NCBI GenBank assembly: GCA_028289525.1
Contig: JANQPJ010000377.1
Span: 1-45,964, forward strand
Length of the DNA stretch: 45,964 nucleotides
Source: Pirellulales bacterium
GTDB taxonomy: Bacteria; Planctomycetota; Planctomycetia; Pirellulales; JAGQOS01
Reading direction: 5' to 3'
A program made the translations under genes and the position numbers. The notes beneath the pieces were generated by a model. That model saw nothing but the letters and a program-made list of their open reading frames with translations, made no database searches and was not told where the DNA came from. Of the stretch, positions 34,042-42,046 are shown in pieces (positions within the stretch are counted from its first letter, which is position 1; each line of letters opens with the position of its first letter).

Positions 34042-34668
34042 TTACTTGGTTGGATCCTTCATGCCATCAGTGGTGCGCTTGTCAAACTCGCTTTCCAGCA
34101 TTTCGTATTGCATCAGATGATGCCACACGGAATTCTTTTGAAATGCCTCGCGTTCCTCTCCAACCAACCGAAAACCAAGCTTCTGAGCAACCTTGCCAGA
34201 GGACGGATTATCGCTGGCATGATAAACCATCAATTTATGAAAGCCCAGTCTCCTGAAGGCGAACGAAATCACAGCTCGAGAGCTTTCAGTCGCAAAGCCC
34301 TGCGACTGAGACTCGGGAGCAATCCAGTAGGCCAATTCGGCGCGATTCAAAACCCAAGAACGATGCCTCCGACGAACATCGATCAAGGAAACAATTCCGA
34401 TCGGTTGTTGGTTAACCAGAACGATCCAATGAAACCCCGTGCCTGCCTGATGCGCATCGTTCAAAGCTTGTACCATGCCTTGCGTTTCATCTTTGGAGCC
34501 GTGTGGTTCCCAGGCCAGGAACGTTGTGATCTCAGGATTCGTAACGTGTGGCCAGAGTCCATCAACATCAGCAACGGTTGGCGGACGTAAAGTTAATCGT
34601 TCCGTTTGGATTAAATATCCTTCGGGAAAGGTGATCTCAACTATTTTCGATGCATTCTCCGAACTCAT
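34042..34668 (-). CDS. GNAT-family N-acetyltransferase (RimJ/RimL-like)
   Basis: 208 residues. Begins with the classic LIQTERLTLRPPTVADVDGLW, followed by WIVLVNQQPIGIVSLID, the acetyl-CoA pyrophosphate loop AESQSQGFATE-type sequence (APESQSQGFATESSRAVISF) and HASDNPSSGKVAQKLGFRLVG. Transfers an acetyl group to an amine. The start overlaps the upstream gene (ATGA). Candidate substrates are the amino sugar from the DegT pathway or the amino group of a carrier-bound amino acid. Confidence 0.9.
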   Translation of the reverse strand: MSSENASKIVEITFPEGYLIQTERLTLRPPTVADVDGLWPHVTNPEITTFLAWEPHGSKDETQGMVQALNDAHQAGTGFHWIVLVNQQPIGIVSLIDVRRRHRSWVLNRAELAYWIAPESQSQGFATESSRAVISFAFRRLGFHKLMVYHASDNPSSGKVAQKLGFRLVGEEREAFQKNSVWHHLMQYEMLESEFDKRTTDGMKDPTK

Positions 34669-35348
34669 AGTTGATCGAATCCTGACATACGCAAAAACTG
34701 ATGACTATTCAATCGCCCAAAGCGTTCTGTCGGCGGAACGACAAACACTTGGCCAGCCTCAGCACATTTTGTGACCAGCGAGTTGGCCCCCAGGAAACAA
34801 TCGTCGCCAATCGTCACTCCATGGCCCACCGTGCTGTTGACGGCAAAAAAACAATTCTTACCCACCGATACAACCCCGGAAATGTTTGCACACGAAGTCA
34901 ACCAACAATTGTCTCCGATCGTTGAATGATGGCCAATCATTGCTCCTGACCAGACAAAGACGTTATCACCGAGCGTCACTCGCGGGTGAACCAACACTTG
35001 ATTCATGATGAAGCAGTTCTCACCATAAACACAATCGACCGGCAATCCCGACTGGGGGTGGACATACGACGGCAACGCATAGCCCAACTGGCGAGCCTCG
35101 GACACCTTTTTGGCCCGCAAGCCATTCAGATCTTGGTAGCCCAGAGCGACAAACATCTCAAAACGATCAGGCGGAAATCGTTCAACCACCTCGTCAAATG
35201 CCACCAACGGCAACCCTTCCCAGCTGTCGCCGGTTACATACTCCCGATCAACCGTGACGGCCACCACCTCGCGATCGCTGTGATGGCGAAAACACTCGAG
35301 CAACACCTCGGCGATCTTTCCCGTACCGAAGAGAACGACTGGCTTCAT
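34665..35348 (-). CDS. NeuD/PglD-like hexapeptide-repeat sugar acyltransferase
   Basis: 227 residues. N-terminal Rossmann-like domain (VVLFGTGKIAEVLLECFRHH) of about 90 residues, then left-handed beta-helix hexapeptide repeats (VTLGDNVFVWSG, IGDNCWLTSCANISG, VSVGKNCFFAVNS, VTIGDDCFLGANS). The HH pair in GAMIGHHSTIGD matches the catalytic His of PglD. PglD-type enzymes acetylate the 4-amino group of UDP-sugars; here a dTDP-amino-deoxyhexose is likelier given rfbAB. ATG overlaps the stop of the adenylation enzyme gene (ATGA). Confidence 0.88.
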   Translation of the reverse strand: MKPVVLFGTGKIAEVLLECFRHHSDREVVAVTVDREYVTGDSWEGLPLVAFDEVVERFPPDRFEMFVALGYQDLNGLRAKKVSEARQLGYALPSYVHPQSGLPVDCVYGENCFIMNQVLVHPRVTLGDNVFVWSGAMIGHHSTIGDNCWLTSCANISGVVSVGKNCFFAVNSTVGHGVTIGDDCFLGANSLVTKCAEAGQVFVVPPTERFGRLNSHQFLRMSGFDQL

Positions 35349-36901
35349 GATATGGAACGACTCTCCAGAGACTTTAGTAATGCAGGACGGTCAATCTTGC
35401 CGTTTTGATTCTTGGGCAGCGACTCCACTCGATTGATTCGTCTAGGCAGCATATAGTCAGGCAAAATCTTAGCGACTTCGCTACGCAGGTCACGCCCGTT
35501 GGAATCTCCTGCCATGGCCACAAACCCAACAATCTGACCCAGTCCTTCGCCTAGCTTCTGGTAGACTGCCGCTGCCTCGTCGACGCCGGTGAGAGAATTT
35601 AGGCCCGCCTCGACCTCCTCCAACTCAATGCGATAGCCCATGTGCTTGATCTGAAAATCGACACGCCCCCGGAAATGAAGCTCTCCCTGTGCATCCCGTT
35701 CGACAAGATCACCCGTTCGATAGCCAATGTCACGAAAACGACTGTGCGTGGGATTTTGGACAAAAGCAAGTGCGGTTCGCTCTGGATCGTGGTAATACCC
35801 TAGACCGACTTGAGGGCCTGTCAGAAACAATTCGCCAACATTCTTTGACGCCCCCTCGACCGGCAACAATTCATAGTCAAAGTTCGGAGCAAGCTGTCCT
35901 AACGGAGCCAAGTTTTGTTGATCCTCGAAATGCTGCTCACAGATGGTATTCGCAGAGCAGATACAAGTGCATTCTGTTGGCCCGTAGACGTTTTCGAGAT
36001 CAACCCGATCGGCATACAAGTCGAAAAGCTGGCGCAATTTGGGCTTCGGAAACCCTTCTCCGCCAAAAATGATTTTTCGAATATGTGTAAATTGCTCGCG
36101 TGTGAGCGTGCGTGCGGTAAGTAAGTATACCAACAAAGAAGGCACCGAAAACCAAATGGTGCATGCCGTATCCGTGACAATTTGCGTCAATCGTCGCGGG
36201 TCTCGGGTATCGGCGGCGGCCACTGGCACCAGTGAAGCGCCATTGAAGAGTGCGGCGTAAAAGTCGAAGACCGAATTGTCAAAATAAGGCGGGTTTACGT
36301 GCGTGAACCGATCGGCAACAGAAATCTGGAAACGCTCGGCAGCCCAGTCCACAAAATTCAACAAGCTGGCATGAGAAATTGCGGCCCCCTTGGGATAACC
36401 AGTCGAGCCGGAAGTGAACATAATGTAAGCAGGACTGCTGCCAGGAACGTTGCCCACGTGTGGCAAATCTTCCGGACAACTTGCAATGGCTGCCTGAATC
36501 CGCTCATCCAACACAATTGCCGAGCATGCCTTGGTATTAAGTGAATCGTTAAACTCCAGGTCGGCAATCGCGCTAACAATGAACTTGGGGCGACACATGT
36601 CGACAATCCGTTGCACTCGTCGCAGTGGGCTCTCTGGGTCGAGATTCGTGTAGATGATGCCCAGCTTCAAACAAGCGATCATCACGCTCAGACTTGCTGG
36701 CGACTTGTCACTAAAGAGCGCCACGACATCGCCAGGACCAAGCCCTTGATCCCGCAAGAAATGCGCTGTCTGGTTGACCAAGCCGTCTAGTTCGGCATAA
36801 GTTCGGGTCGTGCCATCTGGATAAAGCACCGCACAACGGTCGGCATGCTCGCCAACGATACGAGCGAATCGCTGGCCCAAATTGTGTTCGTAGAATCTCA
36901 T
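35345..36901 (-). CDS. Amino-acid-type adenylation enzyme (AMP-binding, DltA/NRPS A-domain-like)
   Basis: 518 residues from ATG 36901. Core motifs are in order: A3 IMFTSGSTGYPKGA (about 161-174), A4 PYFDNSVFDFY with the Asp that binds the alpha-amino group in amino-acid-activating domains, A5 ENVYGPTECTC, A7 YRTGDLV, A8 GRVDFQIKHMGYRIELEE, and A10 LPKNQNGKIDR with the catalytic Lys. It therefore probably activates an amino acid and loads it on the carrier protein encoded 0.8 kb upstream (37653-37883). It is a stand-alone A-domain with no C or TE domain, like DltA. Side-chain specificity was not derived. Confidence 0.88.
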   Translation of the reverse strand: MRFYEHNLGQRFARIVGEHADRCAVLYPDGTTRTYAELDGLVNQTAHFLRDQGLGPGDVVALFSDKSPASLSVMIACLKLGIIYTNLDPESPLRRVQRIVDMCRPKFIVSAIADLEFNDSLNTKACSAIVLDERIQAAIASCPEDLPHVGNVPGSSPAYIMFTSGSTGYPKGAAISHASLLNFVDWAAERFQISVADRFTHVNPPYFDNSVFDFYAALFNGASLVPVAAADTRDPRRLTQIVTDTACTIWFSVPSLLVYLLTARTLTREQFTHIRKIIFGGEGFPKPKLRQLFDLYADRVDLENVYGPTECTCICSANTICEQHFEDQQNLAPLGQLAPNFDYELLPVEGASKNVGELFLTGPQVGLGYYHDPERTALAFVQNPTHSRFRDIGYRTGDLVERDAQGELHFRGRVDFQIKHMGYRIELEEVEAGLNSLTGVDEAAAVYQKLGEGLGQIVGFVAMAGDSNGRDLRSEVAKILPDYMLPRRINRVESLPKNQNGKIDRPALLKSLESRSIS

Positions 36902-36909
36902 CACGAACC

Positions 36910-37656
36910 TTAAATCACCAATCCGCCATCGACTTCTAAGACGGTCCCATTGAGATAATCGTTTTCAATAATAGAGCAGACTGCTTGCAAAACATTTTCT
37001 GGCTGGCCAAGGCGTCGTAACGGAATACTCTGCTTAACGGAATCGACGATCGCCGAACTCAAGGCCGCATGCGTAGATGGAGTATCCAAAAAGCCAGGCG
37101 AAACCGCCACAAACCGCAATCCCAGCGGCCCTAGCTCCTTGGCCCAGGTCTTGGTCAAGGCAATCACGCCGGCTTTCGCGGCAGAGTACGCCGATTGCCC
37201 AGGATTGCCGCAGGCAGCAATCGAGCTAATGTTTACTACAACTCCTTTTCGCCGAAGTTGCAACATACGATCCACAACCTCGCGGGTCATATAGAATACG
37301 GAGTCGAGGTTGACCGCAATCACTCGACGCCATTGTTCGATCGGATGTAGTCGAGATTCGCGATTCAAAACATTGATTAGTGGGCTGCTATGAATGATGC
37401 CGGCATTATTCACCAGCACATCGAATCGAAATTCTTGTTCGGCTAGCTGCTCGATGGCCATCGCGACCTTCTCGGGGCTTGCGACGTCGCACGACACCCA
37501 GATCGTGTTGGTATTCGACGCACGAAGCTCGTCGTCCGGCGCTTCGATATCGAGCACCGCAACTCTGGCAGCATGCTGTGCAAAGTGCTCGACCAGCACA
37601 CGACCGATCCCCGATACACCACCAGTGATCAAGACGTGAGAATCGGAAATCTTCAT
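36910..37656 (-). CDS. Short-chain dehydrogenase/reductase (SDR)
   Basis: 248 residues from ATG 37656, overlapping the carrier protein's stop (ATGA). Cofactor loop VLITGGVSGIGRVLVEHFA, Asp after strand 2 (VAVLDIEAPDDE, NAD preference), LVNNAGIIHSSPLI, catalytic Ser in VVNISSIAACGN, YSAAKAGVIALTKTWAKEL (YxxxK) and C-terminal NGTVLEVDGGLVI. It resembles FabG-like reductases. Being between the adenylation enzyme and the carrier protein it could oxidise or reduce a carrier-bound acyl or aminoacyl group. Confidence 0.9.
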   Translation of the reverse strand: MKISDSHVLITGGVSGIGRVLVEHFAQHAARVAVLDIEAPDDELRASNTNTIWVSCDVASPEKVAMAIEQLAEQEFRFDVLVNNAGIIHSSPLINVLNRESRLHPIEQWRRVIAVNLDSVFYMTREVVDRMLQLRRKGVVVNISSIAACGNPGQSAYSAAKAGVIALTKTWAKELGPLGLRFVAVSPGFLDTPSTHAALSSAIVDSVKQSIPLRRLGQPENVLQAVCSIIENDYLNGTVLEVDGGLVI

Positions 37657-37883
37657 CCTAGGTCCGGCTTGTAGTTGCGAAGCGTGGCTCGAATGTCACC
37701 GATCTTCTTAAAGTCGGCGATTTCGTCACCCGAAAACTGCACCGCAAACGTCTCTTCTAAACGTGCAATCAGCAGCATATGCGACATCGAATCCCAGGTT
37801 GCGATATCGCGCAGCAGGAGCTCGTTGGAAACCTCGCTTGCGTTAATCGCAAACACATCAGCAATCAGTTCTTCAAATTTCAT
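37653..37883 (-). CDS. Acyl/peptidyl carrier protein
   Basis: 76 residues from ATG 37883 (MKFEELIADVFAINASEV); the open frame upstream overlaps the WbqC-like gene and is probably not used. Phosphopantetheine-attachment Ser in IATWDSMSHMLLIARLEETF, the DSM variant of the DSL motif. Helix II-III acidic residues are retained. It is the partner of the adenylation enzyme at 35345-36901 and distinct from the ACP at 17430-17663 (the two share only general carrier-protein features). Confidence 0.9.
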   Translation of the reverse strand: MKFEELIADVFAINASEVSNELLLRDIATWDSMSHMLLIARLEETFAVQFSGDEIADFKKIGDIRATLRNYKPDLG

Positions 37884-37917
37884 GAGGGCTAAGCAGTTGT
37901 TCAATCTCGTGAAAAAA

Positions 37918-38622
37918 TTAGGCAGCCAGTAAACATGCGTCCAAAGCACGCCGCAGTTCGGAGAGCGGGTTTCTCATCGCAAGATCCAAAATTGACAGCG
38001 TCGGACCAGCGGCTGGGTCGTATTGTAGCGTTAGATTCTCGAATTGAGAGTCGACAAACCGCAGGTCGATCCCCGCCTGCTGAAAACGCTCGCCATGATA
38101 CAAGGCGCGCCCACCAGGCAGGTTGACATAACCGGCTGCCCCTTCTTGCCGACAAATATCGAGAATGCGCGCTTCACCGACGAGATCTCCGTTCGGATAA
38201 CGAGATGACGTAGACTCGATTTGGACGGAGAGTTCGAGTTGCTTGGCAAGGTCCGTTAAAGACTCGCAGAGAAACTGAGAAAGGTTTCGAGTTTTCGATT
38301 CTAGAAGCTTTGTAACCCAGGGAAAAACCTGGTCGAACTGGGAAGCGTTGCGATAAGATGCCTCGATCGACCGCAACGCTTTATGGCGCCAACGGTCATC
38401 ATCCGCAATCAGAATATCACGGATTAACCGGTTTTGGCTGGCGCCAACCAACGGCAAAGTTAGCCAACGCGGCTCTCCTTGAATGAGGATTCGGTTCCTG
38501 TTGATCCAGCCGCGATTAATATAATTCACGTCATCTAACAAAATAAACTTATCGACCGAGGCCATCAGCTGAAAATAGCCAAGGTACGGCAGGAAGTACG
38601 GCTGCATAATGGCAATGCGCAT
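37918..38622 (-). CDS. WbqC-family protein
   Basis: 234 residues from ATG 38622 (MRIAIMQPYFLPYLGYFQLM), the definitive start of the WbqC family; then FILLDDVNYINRGWINRNRI and WLTLPLVGASQNRLIRDILI. The C-terminal half has GEARILDICRQEGAAGYVNL and YHGERFQQAGIDLRFVDSQF. WbqC proteins are common in O-antigen and lipopolysaccharide loci, usually near carrier proteins or acyl-activating genes, but their reaction was unclear to me. Here it follows a sulfotransferase and precedes the carrier protein. I infer it takes part in carrier-dependent acylation of an amino sugar. Confidence 0.92.
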   Translation of the reverse strand: MRIAIMQPYFLPYLGYFQLMASVDKFILLDDVNYINRGWINRNRILIQGEPRWLTLPLVGASQNRLIRDILIADDDRWRHKALRSIEASYRNASQFDQVFPWVTKLLESKTRNLSQFLCESLTDLAKQLELSVQIESTSSRYPNGDLVGEARILDICRQEGAAGYVNLPGGRALYHGERFQQAGIDLRFVDSQFENLTLQYDPAAGPTLSILDLAMRNPLSELRRALDACLLAA

Positions 38623-38630
38623 CAATGGCA

Positions 38631-39467
38631 CTAAGACATTGAATCCACGTTGAGGGACTTGGCCGACCGTTCTATAGCACCGGTCTCGCCATCCAAGATC
38701 TCATCCGCAAAGGCAAAGATCAACCATTCGTGATGACGAACCATCTTGGTGAGCTGATCGTCGAAATAGCCGTCCTGTTTTCGTTGCGAACGGTTTACCT
38801 TTTCTTTTGACTGGATGAATTGAAGATCCTGATCGTGAAAACCATGCTCCTTTAACAAAGCAACCAACTCATCCCTAAGTCGATGCGTAGCCAAAAACTT
38901 CACATCGGCTAAGGACTGCCGCAAATGAGGCCAGCTATCAAAAACAAGATCTTCGCCGAGTCGAGGAGGCTCTCGAAGGAAAAAACGTAGAAAGTCGGCC
39001 GACAGTGCCCCCAATGAAAAGCAATGGTCTGCCACTACCAATTGAGAGGTTCCGTAATACTGCTTCAGATACGCCAGAAAATCCGAAAATCTTAACGAAA
39101 GAAAGTCCGGATAGTGTTCCTGAATGGCCTCCAGGTCTGTGGGCAATGCCACCTCTTTTTTCCAATCGCCATATTCATACAAAGAGATCAGCCGGTCAAG
39201 CGGACAACGAAATACAGAAATGATTGGTAGATGTTGGTATTCCTCGGGAATTTGGGAAACCGTGCCATGCAACGTAGGTTTCCCGTATCGGGGACCACTT
39301 TCGCGCAGTTCTGGGCATTCAATTTCCTTCATAGACCGCCCACGCATCCGCCAACGCTTACGAATCGAGGCTCTATCGACGTTGTAAAGGTTATACAACA
39401 CATCTCGTACAAACGTTGAGGCCGTCTTGGGATAGGCAATCCAGACGGATGATTCCGTAATAATCAT
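38631..39467 (-). CDS. Sulfotransferase family protein
   Basis: 278 residues from ATG 39467. PAPS 5'-loop is VWIAYPKTASTFVRDVLYNL, typical of carbohydrate sulfotransferases (YPKTGST type); LHGTVSQIPEEYQHLPIISV precedes VFRCPLDRLISLYEYGD, the 3'-phosphate-binding region. Its C-terminal portion has HRLRDELVALLKEHGFHDQD. It is only distantly similar to the sulfotransferase at 10183-11151, so a different position or sugar is probable. Ends nine bases upstream of the WbqC-like gene's ATG. Confidence 0.85.
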   Translation of the reverse strand: MIITESSVWIAYPKTASTFVRDVLYNLYNVDRASIRKRWRMRGRSMKEIECPELRESGPRYGKPTLHGTVSQIPEEYQHLPIISVFRCPLDRLISLYEYGDWKKEVALPTDLEAIQEHYPDFLSLRFSDFLAYLKQYYGTSQLVVADHCFSLGALSADFLRFFLREPPRLGEDLVFDSWPHLRQSLADVKFLATHRLRDELVALLKEHGFHDQDLQFIQSKEKVNRSQRKQDGYFDDQLTKMVRHHEWLIFAFADEILDGETGAIERSAKSLNVDSMS

Positions 39468-39643
39468 GTAAGATTTCTCACGATATGCCTATTCAACTTG
39501 TGCGGCAAAGCGCTGCTGCAAAAATGTCGAACACGATAAATCTGAAAACGTCAACGGCCTTGAAAAACAAGCCTTTGGCAACGAAGCTCTCAGGCCACAT
39601 TACGGATACGGAGGCGATTTCATGACTCTTCGTGCAGACACAC

Positions 39644-40423
39644 CTACCAAGCATTCGTGCTACGGAAGATGCCGTCAGCTTTCACAAAAGCCACATCCAT
39701 TTGCCCGAGTGCCCCGTCAATAGGTCTTCGTAAAAAACTGGTGAAATCATACAGTTCATAGCCGCGCTGGTACATGAAATCAGATACCTCGCGAAAGACC
39801 GGCCAATCGTGCCGGAATGCGAAGAGCGATACCTCAAGCACAAAGAGTTCCGTTTTCCCAAATAGGCTTTCTGCACTGGCTAACGCCGACAATTCAAAGC
39901 CCTGAATGTCTAATTTTACAATGTCCGGACAAATATGTTGATTGTCTCCGAGGATGGAGTCGCCGGTCCGAGTTGGTATGACACGCGTTTCATGCATGCT
40001 ACCTCCGAGCTGCAGTAAGCTAGAGCCCATTAAATCATCGACAATAACTAGTTCCGCGTCACCGTCCTGAGCGCCAACTGCAACGCAGAGTACCTGTGAA
40101 CCAGGTACGGATTGCGCTACCCTCAAGAGATCGTCGTGGACCTCTTGCAAGGGGTCAACCAAGATGGCTGGGATATCTGGAAACACCTTCCAAACCTCGA
40201 CCGTCCAGGCTCCACGGTGAGCGCCAATATCAACGAGACCGCGCGGCTTGAACCCGATCGTCTGACAATGGCGGAGAAAAGTGGGGAGATGTCCATTCTG
40301 GTAAACCGCCTTCCGTGTCTTGGGCAAAGTTTTACCGCGTTGCGGACGGCGGCGCACCTCAAGACCGACCGCTTTGAACATTTGCTTTCCAAGATGTTTA
40401 ATATTTCTCTTCAATGCCTGCAT
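39644..40423 (-). CDS. FkbM-family SAM-dependent methyltransferase
   Basis: 259 residues from ATG 40423. GLVDIGAHRGAWTVEVWKVF (motif I), AILVDPLQEVHDDLLR (acidic motif II), and DIVKLDIQGFELSALASAES, the KLDxQGxE version of the FkbM hallmark. It lacks a signal peptide, so cytosolic. Gaps of 176 and 244 bases on either side contain no convincing gene. Likely methylates a sugar hydroxyl before export. Confidence 0.85.
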   Translation of the reverse strand: MQALKRNIKHLGKQMFKAVGLEVRRRPQRGKTLPKTRKAVYQNGHLPTFLRHCQTIGFKPRGLVDIGAHRGAWTVEVWKVFPDIPAILVDPLQEVHDDLLRVAQSVPGSQVLCVAVGAQDGDAELVIVDDLMGSSLLQLGGSMHETRVIPTRTGDSILGDNQHICPDIVKLDIQGFELSALASAESLFGKTELFVLEVSLFAFRHDWPVFREVSDFMYQRGYELYDFTSFLRRPIDGALGQMDVAFVKADGIFRSTNAW

Positions 40424-40667
40424 GTTGCTGTCTCTTGAAACTGGTCGAAGGTTGAGGAGCGATTAGTCGTACCCGAAGCTATCTACGGAAATTAGAGCGT
40501 TCAAGTAGAGGTCCGGTTGTTAATGGCTAAAAAACCACGCGTTTCATCACCCAGAAGTTTTCCTCGAAAAACTACTTGTGCTACAGAGAGGATGAACCAC
40601 GAAGACTAACTACTTGATGCAATCTGAACTTTCGGCAGTTGTGTTAGACAAATGAATTCGGAAACGG

Positions 40668-42002
40668 TCATAAGTCTTGGGCTCCTGAAAAACAATCCGC
40701 TCCATCCGCGGTGCCCATTACGTCTCGCTTCCACTGAAAATCAACGTCGAGAATTGAGGTCGACTGCAATTCGAATGAATCTAACCCCTCATGCCTTGGC
40801 TGCGCGACCCGCAACAAAAAATCTTTGCGATCGATCTTGAACAAGCAACAATTGAAGTGATCATGAATGCGTATCTGGACGGGGTAGGCACTCGGCCGCA
40901 AAGGAACCGAATTGAAATCGCAAACAAGGCGATAGGTTTCACCACCGACGGCAACGCACTCGACTGCAGATTCTAATAGACTGACTTCATGCTGCGAAAA
41001 GACTGCGACACCCAACAAAAGTTTTTCCATGTCTTCGCTGCAATGAAACACCACCTCTAATGACAGCTTCGCGCCAGGGTAAATCGCGCTATCCGGATTG
41101 TCGCAATCATAAAACCGGGCAGAATGCACCTGGACCGGCGTATCTTCTAACTCAGATATTGAGCGTCCAGGTCGCCAATGGTTTTCCAACGCTTTTGCAA
41201 ACAAATCGTCGACAACACGATTTTCGTATTGGTGGAGCGCTTCACGAGGTGGACCATCGAAAACAACCTTGCCGGTATCTAGCAGAATCGCACGATTCGT
41301 ACGGGCCATGACTTGTTCGAGTGCATGGCTAACAAGAATGGCGCTTCCACCTTCTGCCACGTAGGTTGCCAGCCGGCGAAAACATTTTTGCCGGAAAGCA
41401 AAATCACCGACAGCCAACACTTCGTCGATCAGCAAGATATCGCAATCGAAGTAGCTGGCTGTTGCGAATCCAAGCCGGGCACTCATTCCCGAACTATAGG
41501 TTCGCACCGGCGCATCGATGAATTTCTCTAATTCAGAAAAGGCAACAATCTCATCAAATTTTTGAGCGACCTCTCTTCTCTTGAGCCCCAGAATCGCCCC
41601 GTTAATATAAATATTTTCGCGGCCTGACAGCAGCGGATTAAACCCTGCCCCCAAGGCAATCAATGCCCCCACGCGGCCTCGTATCGTAATGGTGCCGATG
41701 TCCGGCTTAATCAGTCCACTTAACAGCTTCAGGAGCGTCGTCTTGCCGGCGCCGTTGCGTCCAATCAAGCCCAAGCATTCACCCTGTTGCAGATCAAAAG
41801 AGATGCCTTGGTTAGCCCAAAATTCATCTCGCCGCAACCGCTGTTGCGTCACATCTTGATTGGACAACTTCGTGACGTTTGTTTGCCGGAGCATATAGTC
41901 GCCAACAATATCCTGCACGCCATACCAAAGTGATTTCTTAAAATTGCGGCAGAATTTTTTCCCGACATTTTCACAACGAATGAGAGGACGAGCATCTTTC
42001 AT
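40668..42002 (-). CDS. wzt: Polysaccharide ABC exporter ATP-binding subunit with C-terminal extension (Wzt-like)
   Basis: 444 residues from ATG 42002; the open frame upstream overlaps wzm and has no family resemblance. Walker A GLIGRNGAGKTTLLKLLSG (about 79-97), Q-loop region GAGFNPLLSGRENI, signature RTYSSGMSARLGF (168-179), Walker B CDILLIDEVLAVGD (187-200), and H-loop ILVSHALEQ (about 222-230). After residue about 280 there is a non-ATPase domain with beta-strand pattern (LSLEVVFHCSEDMEKLLLGV), typical of the Wzt C-terminal carbohydrate-binding domain that recognises the chain end. Energises export of the finished glycan. Confidence 0.93.
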   Translation of the reverse strand: MKDARPLIRCENVGKKFCRNFKKSLWYGVQDIVGDYMLRQTNVTKLSNQDVTQQRLRRDEFWANQGISFDLQQGECLGLIGRNGAGKTTLLKLLSGLIKPDIGTITIRGRVGALIALGAGFNPLLSGRENIYINGAILGLKRREVAQKFDEIVAFSELEKFIDAPVRTYSSGMSARLGFATASYFDCDILLIDEVLAVGDFAFRQKCFRRLATYVAEGGSAILVSHALEQVMARTNRAILLDTGKVVFDGPPREALHQYENRVVDDLFAKALENHWRPGRSISELEDTPVQVHSARFYDCDNPDSAIYPGAKLSLEVVFHCSEDMEKLLLGVAVFSQHEVSLLESAVECVAVGGETYRLVCDFNSVPLRPSAYPVQIRIHDHFNCCLFKIDRKDFLLRVAQPRHEGLDSFELQSTSILDVDFQWKRDVMGTADGADCFSGAQDL

Positions 42003-42046
42003 CGGCAGTACACGATAAAAAAGGAGAACCAAGGAAGGCTCGCGCC

